This document shows positions 1 through 7,872 of a DNA stretch of 64,000 nucleotides, in pieces. This DNA is from Bacillota bacterium (GTDB taxonomy: Bacteria > Bacillota > Clostridia > Acetivibrionales > DTU013): contig JAFABI010000058.1 of the NCBI GenBank assembly GCA_023426125.1, forward strand, positions 46,233 to 110,232, given 5' to 3'. The notes under the pieces were generated by a model. The model was not told the origin of the DNA, made no database searches, and was given only the letters and a program-made list of their open reading frames with translations. Position 1 is the stretch's first letter. Every line of letters begins with the position of its first letter. The translations under genes were made by a program, and so were the position numbers.

Positions 1-575
1 CCGTATCGGAGCTCCAAAACAGTTTTTTCACGTTTTTTTAATACTGCCTTCATTTTATTATAAAGGCGTTTAACCTGCATTTTTAGTTCAACCTCTTCAA
101 TTACCGATTCGGACTCATTCCCGATTACGTCGATTAATGTGATTTCATTTCCTTCCCTGTCAACCCCGATGGGATCATGCAGAGAAACTTCGCTTTGAAT
201 TTTCTTGGTAGATCGGATTTGCATAAGTATCTCGTTTTCAATGCAGCGTGCGGCATAAGTGGCAAGCCTCGTTCCTTTCGACTGGTCAAAGGTAGTGATT
301 GCCTTGATCAGTCCGATGGTCCCGATGGAAATAAGGTCGTCACAGTCATTGCCGAAAGTACTGTATTTCTTGACAATGTGGGCTACCAGCCTGAGGTTTC
401 TCTCGATGAGTGTATTTCTTGCGTCATCGCTGCCGTTTTTGTACAATTCTATAAATTTCGTTTCTTCTTCTGCGGATAAGGGTTGAGGGAACGAGTTGGT
501 ATTTGAAACATAGCCGAAAAGGAAAAAAATGCTGCTTAAAACTTCATTTACCGCTGTGATAAGGAATGGCAGCAA
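1..575 (-). CDS. sigK: RNA polymerase sporulation sigma factor SigK (5' part, runs off the left edge)
   Basis: Reading the minus strand from a TTG at 575 gives about 191 codons, open to the window edge. The protein has a short hydrophobic N-terminus, then YVSNTNSFPQPLS, then sigma-70 region 2 with RNLRLVAHIVKKY, DDLISIGTIGLIKA and TRLATYAARCIENEIL, then SLHDPIGVDREGNEITLID. These match the late mother-cell factor SigK of Bacillus and Clostridium, which drives spore coat and cortex genes. TTG is chosen as start because an AGGGGGTG ribosome-binding site lies about 6 bases before it; a GTG at 584 overlaps that site. Region 4 and the stop are outside the window. No insertion of the skin type interrupts the visible part. 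A pro-sequence like that removed by SpoIVFB in Bacillus is plausible from the hydrophobic start but not proven. Confidence 0.93.
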   Translation of the reverse strand, partial: MLPFLITAVNEVLSSIFFLFGYVSNTNSFPQPLSAEEETKFIELYKNGSDDARNTLIERNLRLVAHIVKKYSTFGNDCDDLISIGTIGLIKAITTFDQSKGTRLATYAARCIENEILMQIRSTKKIQSEVSLHDPIGVDREGNEITLIDVIGNESESVIEEVELKMQVKRLYNKMKAVLKKREKTVLELRY

Positions 576-608
576 AAAAGGCACCCCCTGAAAATCGGAT
601 ACCTTATC

Positions 609-638
609 AGTATATGTTCCGTTGATAAAAAAAGTACT
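609..638 (-). promoter_or_regulatory. Possible sigma-E type promoter of sigK
   Basis: On the minus strand CATATACT (609-616) lies about 35 bases before the sigK start and resembles the sigma-E -10 element CATACACT. A weak GTACTTT -35-like element sits about 14 bases further upstream. SigE control of sigK is normal in spore formers; the site itself is only a motif match. Confidence 0.3.
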
Positions 639-658
639 GCTTTATAAAAAAATATTTT

Positions 659-1528
659 TTAATTTTTTACCCTGTAGAATGTCGGCGGAACACCCTCCAT
701 TTTTCGAAAGGCTCTGGAAAAGGAATTGATACAGCTAAAGCCAAGTATTTCCGATATTTCGGTAATGGAAGCATTGGAAAACTGAATCAGCTTTTTTGCT
801 TTTTCCATTCGCATCATCTGGTGGTAATGGACCGGTGAGATGGAGAAAACCTTGTTGAAAAGCCTGATCAGATGATATTTGCTTATATTGAACATCCGGG
901 AAAGATCGTCCAGCGAGATCTCCCTGTCGGTATGGCAATTCAGATACTCCTTCACCCGCATAAGCTCATCCATGTTGTTGTATGCCAGAGGATTCTCATT
1001 CCAGTAATTCTCGCGCAGCAAATAGGTCCAAAGGCGCAGGAAAAGTCCTTTAAGCGATAATTCGTAATAGGGCGATTTTGCTTCGAATTCCTTGATGATG
1101 TCAAACAGCATTTCTTCAAAAAGCTTGATATTCCGGAGGACGATTTTGTTTGGCAGCTGCATCCCCGGTTCCTTCGTCATATCCCTGCGGAATTTCTTTT
1201 GATCTTTTTGTTCAATCTCCGTCAGCTTTTTAAAGGATACTTTGACGTCCAGGCTATCTTGCCTGTAATTCAAATCAAAATGCAAGTGCGGCTGCCTGAA
1301 GCGCGAAGCTCCCATTACGGTAATGGAATGCTTTTCCTTCGGCTTGAACAGGAAGACGTCGCCGGGTCTGCCGTCGTAGCTTTTATCTTCAACGGTGATC
1401 AGTACCTCTCCCTCCATGATGTAGAGCAGTTCATAATCAAAAATCACTCTTTCGGCTAAAGTCCACGGGGCTTCGATGATGCTGTCCATGGCTACGCGAA
1501 TATAGGGTGAAAGGTAATTTATATCCAT
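659..1528 (-). CDS. AraC-family transcriptional regulator with N-terminal cupin
   Basis: A 289-residue regulator. The N-terminal 100 residues form a cupin-like sugar-sensing domain (ELLYIMEGEVLITVED, PGDVFLFKPKEKHSI). The last 100 residues carry the paired AraC helix-turn-helix (DDLSRMFNISKYHLIRLF and ITEISEILGFSCINSFSR, ending in the usual FRKMEGVPPTFYR). The ATG at 1528 is preferred over an upstream in-frame ATG at 1594 because AAAGGAAGG lies 9 bases before it. It is transcribed away from the GH172 gene at 1689, so it probably controls that gene and perhaps itself in response to a sugar. The effector is not known. Confidence 0.88.
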   Translation of the reverse strand: MDINYLSPYIRVAMDSIIEAPWTLAERVIFDYELLYIMEGEVLITVEDKSYDGRPGDVFLFKPKEKHSITVMGASRFRQPHLHFDLNYRQDSLDVKVSFKKLTEIEQKDQKKFRRDMTKEPGMQLPNKIVLRNIKLFEEMLFDIIKEFEAKSPYYELSLKGLFLRLWTYLLRENYWNENPLAYNNMDELMRVKEYLNCHTDREISLDDLSRMFNISKYHLIRLFNKVFSISPVHYHQMMRMEKAKKLIQFSNASITEISEILGFSCINSFSRAFRKMEGVPPTFYRVKN

Positions 1529-1688
1529 GTGGTGATACCTTCCTTTAAAAAGCGGTGATAAAACGATTATATAACCTTCTTTTCTTTTGAGCAATATATG
1601 TTATATTATTTTAAATTCATGCTAGATACATTGTTGCTTAATGAAGCTAAAATATGAAATATAGGTTAAAAACAAAGGAGGCGTTAGC

Positions 1689-2765
1689 ATGTCTGAATTC
1701 AACGGACTTGGCATGGGGCTTGGAAATCTGTCACGATTGTCAAAAGCAAAAAGCAGGTCCATCAGCGCGGAAAATTTTACGGGAGAAAAGGGCAAGGCTG
1801 CCATGGCGACGGATGGAACCGGTGCGAATTGTGCCATAGAACTGGGGCAAGGGTGGAAGGTATCTCCCAGCATATCGGTAAAGCCCGGTGAGATCTTCAC
1901 TCTGGCAGATATCAATGGGCCCGGAGCCATCCAGAGCATCTGGACCACCTGCAGTCTGGACAGGCTGTTTATCTTAAGGATATACTGGGACGACCAGGAG
2001 CATCCGTCTGTGGAATGCCCGCTACCCGACTTTTTTGCACTTCCGTGGTCGGTATTTTCGCAGATCAATTCCATTCCCGTTGCAGTGAATCCGAAGGGCG
2101 GGATGAACTGCTTCTGGGAAATGCCATTCAGAAAACGCTGCAGGATTACTCTCGAGAATACTCACTCCGATGACAGCAAAACCTGTTATTACCAGATAAA
2201 CTATACTTTAACGGATGTGCCCGACGACGCGGCTTATTTCCACGCGCAATTCCGCCGTGTCAATCCCCTTCCCTGCAAGGAAGTCTATACGATATTGGAC
2301 GGCGTTAAAGGCCGCGGGCATTATGTAGGCACCTCCATGGGCTGGGGTATAAACAACAACGGCTGGTGGGGAGAAGGCGAAATCAAGTTCTATATGGACG
2401 GAGACAAAGAGTTTCCTACAATATGCGGCACAGGTACGGAAGACTATTTTGGCGGAGCATGGAACTGGGATGTGGATGGCAAATATACCACTTACAGCAC
2501 CCCTTACCTTGGAATGCACCAGGTGCTGCAGCCCGACGGAACCTATAAGTCCCAGCACAGGCATTCCATGTACCGCTGGCATGTCATGGACCCCATCCGG
2601 TTTGACGAGGACCTGAAAGTCACCATTCAGGCTTTGGGCTGGAAAAGCAAGGGACGTTACCTGCCGGGCCGGCATGATATATGTTCCGTTGCTTACTGGT
2701 ACCAGGAACTGCCGACACTAAAGTTTCCTGCACTCCCCCCGGCAGATGAACTTGAAATCATATAA
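1689..2765 (+). CDS. GH172 (DUF2961) family glycoside hydrolase
   Basis: A 358-residue cytoplasmic protein (no signal peptide) with the DUF2961 core now classed as glycoside hydrolase family 172. Family landmarks include IQSIWTTCS, LRIYWDDQEHPSVECPLPDFF, MPFRKRCRITLEN, YYQINYTLTDVP and GTGTEDYFGGAWNWD near residues 247-260. Characterised GH172 members act on alpha-D-arabinofuranosides or alpha-D-fructofuranosides, so a furanoside substrate is likely, though the exact sugar cannot be read from sequence. The start has an AAAGGAGG site 8 bases upstream. It is divergent from the AraC gene at 659-1528 and ends 8 bases before the convergent PBP gene. Length is normal for the family. Confidence 0.88.
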   Translation: MSEFNGLGMGLGNLSRLSKAKSRSISAENFTGEKGKAAMATDGTGANCAIELGQGWKVSPSISVKPGEIFTLADINGPGAIQSIWTTCSLDRLFILRIYWDDQEHPSVECPLPDFFALPWSVFSQINSIPVAVNPKGGMNCFWEMPFRKRCRITLENTHSDDSKTCYYQINYTLTDVPDDAAYFHAQFRRVNPLPCKEVYTILDGVKGRGHYVGTSMGWGINNNGWWGEGEIKFYMDGDKEFPTICGTGTEDYFGGAWNWDVDGKYTTYSTPYLGMHQVLQPDGTYKSQHRHSMYRWHVMDPIRFDEDLKVTIQALGWKSKGRYLPGRHDICSVAYWYQELPTLKFPALPPADELEII

Positions 2766-2772
2766 GGCGGAA

Positions 2773-4413
2773 TTAATACCCCTTTTTCATGATTTCTTCG
2801 GCAATTTCGGCAAAGATGGGGGCAGCTACCCTGCCTCCATACTGCCCGTTCTCTACAAGAACTGCAATGGAGTATCTGGGCTCCTTTCGTGGGAAATACC
2901 CTGCGAACCATGCATGTACCACATCCTTGTTCCCGGTCTCGGCGCTTCCGGTTTTGCCGGCTGCTCCTCCGTACAAGTCCAGTCTGGCAGCCGTCCCGGT
3001 TCCGAAGTCCGTCACTGCTTCCATCAGCTGTTTTATCGTATCCGCCGTTTCCTTTTTAACAATCCTGCGTCCTTCCTTGATCTTCAGGTCATTAATTTTA
3101 TTCCCGTCCCTGTCGATAATTGAATCGATGATATTTACCCTGTTTTTTATGCCGCCATTGGCTATTGTAGCTGCAATGTCAGCAGCCTGGAGCGGTGTAG
3201 CCATCATCACTCCCTGGCCTATCGACAGATTTGCTATATCGCCCTGGCTGTAATAACTATCGGCGGAAGGCAGGTTTCCTTTTGCCTCTCCGATTCCCTG
3301 GCCGTATATGCCCGTATATTGGCCCAGTCCAAACTTTCCAGCCGTCGTTACAAGCTCTTTGTAGCCTGTCTCCATCCCCATGGTAATGAAGTAGGAATTG
3401 CAGGAAACTGCAAAGGCTGCTTCCAGGTCCAACTGGCCATGTCCATTTGCAGACGAGCACTTGAAAATGTTGTTTCCAGCTTTGACTGAGCCTGTGCAGA
3501 AGAAATCGTTATTAACCGTACCGCCGTTTTCCAGGAATGCCGCAATATCAATAATTTTAAAAACCGAACCAAGGTTGTAGGCCGCAATGGCACGGTTAAA
3601 AAGCTCGTTTCCGGGGCTGTGGAGGTACTCTTCCACCGAATTCTGGTTGAAATCGGGCTTGCTGGCAATGGCGGCAATATCGCCTGTGTTGACCTCCTCC
3701 ACTACAACGGCGCCTGTCACATTGTTCTTGAGCATGACATCTTCAACGATTCTCTGGATATGATAATCGAGGGTCAGTTTAACATCCAGCAAGCCTGCAT
3801 CCGCAGACTCTTTGGTAATTCTATAGCCCAAACCTTCCACAAGGTTTCTGCCTGCATCCGTTATGACTTCTATTGAGCTTGAATTATTATCCTGCAATGC
3901 GTCCTCGAATAATTTCTCCGCGCCGGCCTGTCCTATCTCATCGCTTTTGTTCAGATAGCCTACGATATGCCTGGCAATGGAACCGGAATCGTACCTTTTC
4001 AGCGAATGGATCACAGACACCCCGTTTATGTCCAGAGCCAGCAGGTTTTCTTTCCTGGCTTCATCGATTTCCACCAGCACCGGCCGGGTCTTGTTCCGGA
4101 TCTCTTTCTTCAATGTATCCAAATCCAACCGCAGGATATCGCATATTGTCTCCAGCAGGTCGTCATTTCCGGAAAAATAGAGAGGCTGCAGCACAGCTGT
4201 ATATTTTCGGGTTCTGTTTGTAAAAGAGATACCGTTTCTATCTACAATGTTGCCCCTGGGTTTCTCAATGCTGGAGCTGGCGGTTCTCTGGGCGGAAGCT
4301 GCCCGTGACAGGCTGTCCGCCTCAAAGAGCTGCAAAAACAGTACTCTTAGCGCCAGTATTAGAAATAGTACGGTAAATGAGTAAAGAATAATGGTGACTC
4401 TTTTTTTTCGCAT
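2773..4413 (-). CDS. Class B penicillin-binding protein (peptidoglycan transpeptidase)
   Basis: A 546-residue bitopic membrane protein: one N-terminal membrane segment (about residues 7-27), a PBP dimerisation domain beginning KPRGNIVDRNG, and a transpeptidase domain with intact catalytic motifs SVFK (Ser about 283), SCN (about 337) and KTG (about 487). It should cross-link peptidoglycan outside the membrane in elongation, division or spore formation. It lacks PASTA domains, so it is shorter than SpoVD-type proteins. The ATG at 4413 is preferred to 4467 because the first 18 residues of the longer frame are not PBP-like and a GAGG site lies 8 bases before 4413. It ends 8 bases from the convergent GH172 gene, and the gap upstream contains repeats. 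Confidence 0.9.
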   Translation of the reverse strand: MRKKRVTIILYSFTVLFLILALRVLFLQLFEADSLSRAASAQRTASSSIEKPRGNIVDRNGISFTNRTRKYTAVLQPLYFSGNDDLLETICDILRLDLDTLKKEIRNKTRPVLVEIDEARKENLLALDINGVSVIHSLKRYDSGSIARHIVGYLNKSDEIGQAGAEKLFEDALQDNNSSSIEVITDAGRNLVEGLGYRITKESADAGLLDVKLTLDYHIQRIVEDVMLKNNVTGAVVVEEVNTGDIAAIASKPDFNQNSVEEYLHSPGNELFNRAIAAYNLGSVFKIIDIAAFLENGGTVNNDFFCTGSVKAGNNIFKCSSANGHGQLDLEAAFAVSCNSYFITMGMETGYKELVTTAGKFGLGQYTGIYGQGIGEAKGNLPSADSYYSQGDIANLSIGQGVMMATPLQAADIAATIANGGIKNRVNIIDSIIDRDGNKINDLKIKEGRRIVKKETADTIKQLMEAVTDFGTGTAARLDLYGGAAGKTGSAETGNKDVVHAWFAGYFPRKEPRYSIAVLVENGQYGGRVAAPIFAEIAEEIMKKGY

Positions 4414-4529
4414 AACAAAAACCTCGCTGTTGGCAACTAAACAGGGTATTGACGCTATCAGCCCCATACCCTGCTAACACGTAGTATTGCCACCGTCAAG
4501 GTTTTACTATACTTTTACAGATAATTTTC

Positions 4530-4740
4530 TCATAAAGGGCGCATTGCTCGTCGGCATAAATGCGACCGATGACAACACAATGCCATGCACCCGAGGATGG
4601 TTCTTGTTGTACTGTTCACCAGTCCATGGTTTGGCTTACTGCCACGGGCGGACGGCCAATGACCACCCTACACCGTATGCTTTGCGGTGAAACAGCCCTT
4701 TACATCGGATGCCTTATGCCAATGGACGCCCATACATCAG
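4530..4740. repeat. Degenerate dispersed palindromic repeats (family A) filling the PBP-trhP gap
   Basis: The 358-base gap 4414-4771 contains no convincing gene. It holds GGGCGCATTGCTCGTC at 4538-4553 and GGACGGCCAATG followed by ACCACCCTACA at 4650-4671, which match the two ends of the cleaner copy at 39204-39280. A further degenerate end with GCCAATGGACGCCC lies at 4718-4732. The rest looks like eroded copies of the same element. Confidence 0.6.
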
Positions 4741-4771
4741 GCTTTTTCATAACAACGCTCATGCCGCTTGC

Positions 4772-6007
4772 CTATCCGGCGCCCTTGCGCCTTAACATGG
4801 TGAAGGGTACCACCTCCCGGTCCATCGGCATGTATACTGTCATCTGCGGATGCGGGGCAACTTCAATGTACTCTCCATCGGCATTTTGCATGCTTTTAAT
4901 GCGCTGCGTGTAATAGGGTCCTTCAGGTTTGACTACTTCGATCTCTTCACCTGTGAACATCCTGTTCCTCTGCTCGATTGTTGCAATTCCCGTCCCTTTG
5001 TCATAAGCCGTGACCATACCGACAAAATCATAATCACGGATATACGAGCTGGTGTGATATATCTGGTCGTCCCCTGACGGCCTGTCAAAATAAAATCCGG
5101 AAGTGAATTCCCTATGGCTTGCTTTTGATATTTCTTCAAGCCACGCCGGATTTGTGCGGTAAGGGGTAGTTTTGTCGTAATAAGCATCAATTGCTTCCCT
5201 ATATGCCTTAACCACTGTGGCAACATAATAGGAGCTCTTCATGCGGCCTTCTATTTTAAGGCTTGTAACTCCGGAAGATATTACTTCCGGGATATGCTCA
5301 ACCATGCACAAATCCTTCGAATTGTATATGAACGTACCTCTCTCATTCTCATATACAGGCATGTATTCTCCAGGCCGCTTCTCCTCCACCAGATAATACT
5401 TCCACCTGCAGGGATGCGCACAGCAGCCCCGGTTTGAATCCCGTCCCGCCATGTAATTGCTCAAAAGGCATCTGCCGGAATAGGAGATGCACATGGAACC
5501 GTGTACAAATATCTCCAGCTGCAGGTCAGAAGGAGTCAAAGCCTTGATTTCACCGATTTCCTTCAAGGAAAGCTCTCTGGCCAGTATGATCCGCTTTACC
5601 CTATGCTCATGCCAGAAAGCGGCGCTTCTCCAATTGGTATTGTTTGCCTGGGTGCTTACGTGGATTTCCATTCCCGGCGCGGTTTCCCGGACAATTGAAA
5701 AAACTCCCGGATCGGATAATATGACCGCATCGGCCCCCATACTTTCTATAAGCTTCACATACTCCTCCATACCATGCAAATCTTCATTGTGTGGTATGAT
5801 GTTCATCGTAATGTATGCTTTTTTTCCTCTGGAATGCGCAAAATCTATCCCCTGGCGCATCTCATCCATGGTGAAATTCTCGGCATATGCCCTCAGTCCG
5901 AATTCTTCTCCACCCATATATATGGCATCCGCACCATAGATTACCGCCATTTTCAATTTTTCCAGGCTGCCTGCCGGAGCAAGCAGCTCAACTTTGCCGT
6001 CGTTCAT
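4772..6007 (-). CDS. U32 family protein, tRNA 5-hydroxyuridine synthesis (TrhP/YrrO-like)
   Basis: A 411-residue peptidase-U32-type protein: N-terminal TIM-barrel start ELLAPAGSLEKLKMAV, family signature HGSMCISYSGRCLLSNYM near residues 168-186, then CCAHPCRWKYY with clustered cysteines, and a C-terminal beta domain. Bacillus YrrO (TrhP2) and E. coli TrhP (YegQ) belong here and make 5-hydroxyuridine at tRNA position 34, using prephenate. The neighbour trmR, whose product methylates that hydroxyuridine, and mltG further upstream reproduce the Bacillus yrrL-yrrM-yrrO order, which supports the assignment over a real peptidase. The partner TrhP1 (YrrN) is not present here. The cysteines fit an iron-sulfur cluster. 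Confidence 0.87.
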   Translation of the reverse strand: MNDGKVELLAPAGSLEKLKMAVIYGADAIYMGGEEFGLRAYAENFTMDEMRQGIDFAHSRGKKAYITMNIIPHNEDLHGMEEYVKLIESMGADAVILSDPGVFSIVRETAPGMEIHVSTQANNTNWRSAAFWHEHRVKRIILARELSLKEIGEIKALTPSDLQLEIFVHGSMCISYSGRCLLSNYMAGRDSNRGCCAHPCRWKYYLVEEKRPGEYMPVYENERGTFIYNSKDLCMVEHIPEVISSGVTSLKIEGRMKSSYYVATVVKAYREAIDAYYDKTTPYRTNPAWLEEISKASHREFTSGFYFDRPSGDDQIYHTSSYIRDYDFVGMVTAYDKGTGIATIEQRNRMFTGEEIEVVKPEGPYYTQRIKSMQNADGEYIEVAPHPQMTVYMPMDREVVPFTMLRRKGAG

Positions 6008-6027
6008 TTAAAAATATCCCTTCCCCG

Positions 6028-6666
6028 TTACCGCTTATATGCCAGCGCCACGCCGTCGCCCATGGGGATGATGCTGGTATCCAGTTCCTCATCCGCGCAA
6101 AGCGTGTCGAGGAAATCCCTCATCCTTTTAACAATGGTCTTTTTCCTTCTTACAACCAGCTCATCACTGGCGATCATGCCTTTATACAGCACATTGTCGG
6201 CAACCAGCAGGCCACCGGTCCCGAGCATCCGTTTGCATTCCGGCAGAAACTCCGGATACTGGCCCTTGGCGGCATCGAGAAAAATCATGTCATATTGCCT
6301 GTCAAGGCATTTCAAGACCTCAAGGGCATCGCCCTCAATAATATGAATGCTGTTTTCCAATCCAGCTTTCCTGATATTTTCCATGGCCCTCTCAATCATA
6401 GGCCCATACCTTTCCAGAGTGTCGATCCTTCCACCGGGAGCAAGTACGCCGGACAGCAGTATGGCGGAATAGCCGATTGCCGTTCCCACCTCGAGAATCC
6501 GGAACGGTTTCAGCAGTCTCCCCATCACGACAAGCAGGGCGGCAACCTCAGGATGTACGATCGGCACATGGTTATCACGGGCATAGGCTTCCAGTTCTTC
6601 TAAGATGCCGGTACCTGGCTTGATGGTATTCCGTATGTAATTATTTATATAATCATAGTTAATCAT
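6028..6666 (-). CDS. trmR: tRNA 5-hydroxyuridine O-methyltransferase (TrmR, YrrM)
   Basis: A 212-residue class I SAM-dependent O-methyltransferase of the YrrM/COMT type. It has ILEVGTAIGYSAILL (SAM motif I) and YDMIFLDAAKGQYPEFLPEC (metal and substrate region). In Bacillus subtilis this protein converts 5-hydroxyuridine to 5-methoxyuridine at the tRNA wobble position. The start at 6666 (MINYDYINNYIRN) is chosen because the longer frame from 6708 begins inside the mltG terminator hairpin. It lies 20 bases upstream of the trhP-like gene and is probably cotranscribed with it. Confidence 0.86.
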   Translation of the reverse strand: MINYDYINNYIRNTIKPGTGILEELEAYARDNHVPIVHPEVAALLVVMGRLLKPFRILEVGTAIGYSAILLSGVLAPGGRIDTLERYGPMIERAMENIRKAGLENSIHIIEGDALEVLKCLDRQYDMIFLDAAKGQYPEFLPECKRMLGTGGLLVADNVLYKGMIASDELVVRRKKTIVKRMRDFLDTLCADEELDTSIIPMGDGVALAYKR

Positions 6667-6684
6667 ACAATCAATTTCCAAAAA

Positions 6685-6714
6685 AACGTGAGGTTTTTTG
6701 GTCCTCACGTTTTT
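6685..6714 (-). terminator. Rho-independent terminator after mltG
   Basis: Stem AACGTGAGG / CCTCACGTT (6685-6693 and 6703-6711) with a 9-base loop, followed on the minus strand by a run of Ts. It lies just downstream of the mltG stop and in front of trmR, separating the two transcripts. Confidence 0.85.
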
Positions 6715-6727
6715 TTCTATCTAAGTC

Positions 6728-7843
6728 CTATCTAAGTCCGTATTTACTGATTGCAGCTTGATGCTCCTTGTATGTTTCTGAAAAAGCGTGGCTTCCGTCT
6801 CCTTTTGCTACGAAGTACAGAAAATCCGTATCTTCGGGATACAGGGCAGCACTAATTGCCGCTTCGCCAGGATTGCAGATAGGCCCCGGAGGCAGCCCTT
6901 CATGCATATAGGTGTTATACGGGTCCTGCAACTGCAGGTCTGCATCCAGAAGCCTTTCCTTAACGGCTCCGGTGGTCTTCAGAAGAATATACTGTATGGT
7001 GGCACACGATTGCAGCTTCCTCAGGGTCTTATCCTTGCTGGCCATCCTGTTGTAAAAAACACCCGAGATAATCCCCCTGTCGTCGGGATCTTTTGCTTCC
7101 CTTTCAATAATGGACGCCAGTATGATTATTTTATCCATCGTCATGCCATTTATTGTCTTTAGCTTTTCAGCATATTCCGTTTTAAATTTTCGTTTGAAAT
7201 TGTCCAGCATCCGGACAATAATTTCCCGTTCGGTCACATTCATATCAAACTCGTAGGTATCGGGGAACAAATAGCCTTCCAGCTTGTTATCCCTTTCCGG
7301 GAGGTTTTTCAGGAAATCGTAATCAAACGTCTCGGTATTTGCCACTGTAATAAATTTTTTCTTGTCTGTAATGATGTTTTTACTGTACAAGATATCCACG
7401 ACCTGGCTGAAGGTTTTCCCTTCGGGAATGGTTACCTGCCGGCTGGCAGGTTTGGTGGTCAGCACCCGCATCATTTCGTCATAGCTAAGGGATTTGCTTA
7501 CAATATGCGTGCCTGACTGGTACATGCCGTCATACCCGTTGAATTTTGAAAGTATTTTAAAGATATTTACATCCTTGATCAGTCCCTGCTCTTTCAACAA
7601 ACCGGCAATCGTCGTCGTATTGGCCCCTTTGGGAATCACAAACTTCACTTCATCCTGCGGTGCGATAATGATCTCCGATTTACTATCGCCGGACAAATAG
7701 TTGTCCATTACATAGGTGTACGAAATATAGCCGCATACCACTGTCAGCACAACAATGAATAAAAAAATCAGAAGCCTGACGGCAGTCTTCTTTTTCTTTC
7801 TGGGTTTTGTCTTTCGCACGGGCTGTCTTTTTGTGTTGTTCAT
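6728..7843 (-). CDS. mltG: Endolytic murein transglycosylase MltG (YceG family)
   Basis: A 371-residue protein with a basic N-terminus, one membrane segment (about residues 22-46) and an extracytoplasmic YceG domain. The catalytic region reads IILASIIEREAKDPDDR, followed by FYNRMASKDK and YNTYMHEGLPPGPICNPG, all typical of MltG. The enzyme cleaves nascent glycan strands near the membrane and sets their length, working with PBPs. The length agrees with other Firmicutes MltG proteins. It stands between typA (30 bases upstream) and trmR, the Bacillus order. The stop is followed by a clear terminator. Confidence 0.93.
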   Translation of the reverse strand: MNNTKRQPVRKTKPRKKKKTAVRLLIFLFIVVLTVVCGYISYTYVMDNYLSGDSKSEIIIAPQDEVKFVIPKGANTTTIAGLLKEQGLIKDVNIFKILSKFNGYDGMYQSGTHIVSKSLSYDEMMRVLTTKPASRQVTIPEGKTFSQVVDILYSKNIITDKKKFITVANTETFDYDFLKNLPERDNKLEGYLFPDTYEFDMNVTEREIIVRMLDNFKRKFKTEYAEKLKTINGMTMDKIIILASIIEREAKDPDDRGIISGVFYNRMASKDKTLRKLQSCATIQYILLKTTGAVKERLLDADLQLQDPYNTYMHEGLPPGPICNPGEAAISAALYPEDTDFLYFVAKGDGSHAFSETYKEHQAAISKYGLR

Positions 7844-7872
7844 TGATATAAAGTCACCACCTAAATATACAT

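Noticed and set aside
177..479. A 100-codon plus-strand frame at the left edge
   Set aside because: Antisense shadow of sigK, which has full sigma region 2 homology on the minus strand.
1..575. skin-like element interrupting sigK
   Set aside because: The visible sigK codons are contiguous and there is no recombinase gene in the window. The unseen 3' part cannot be judged.
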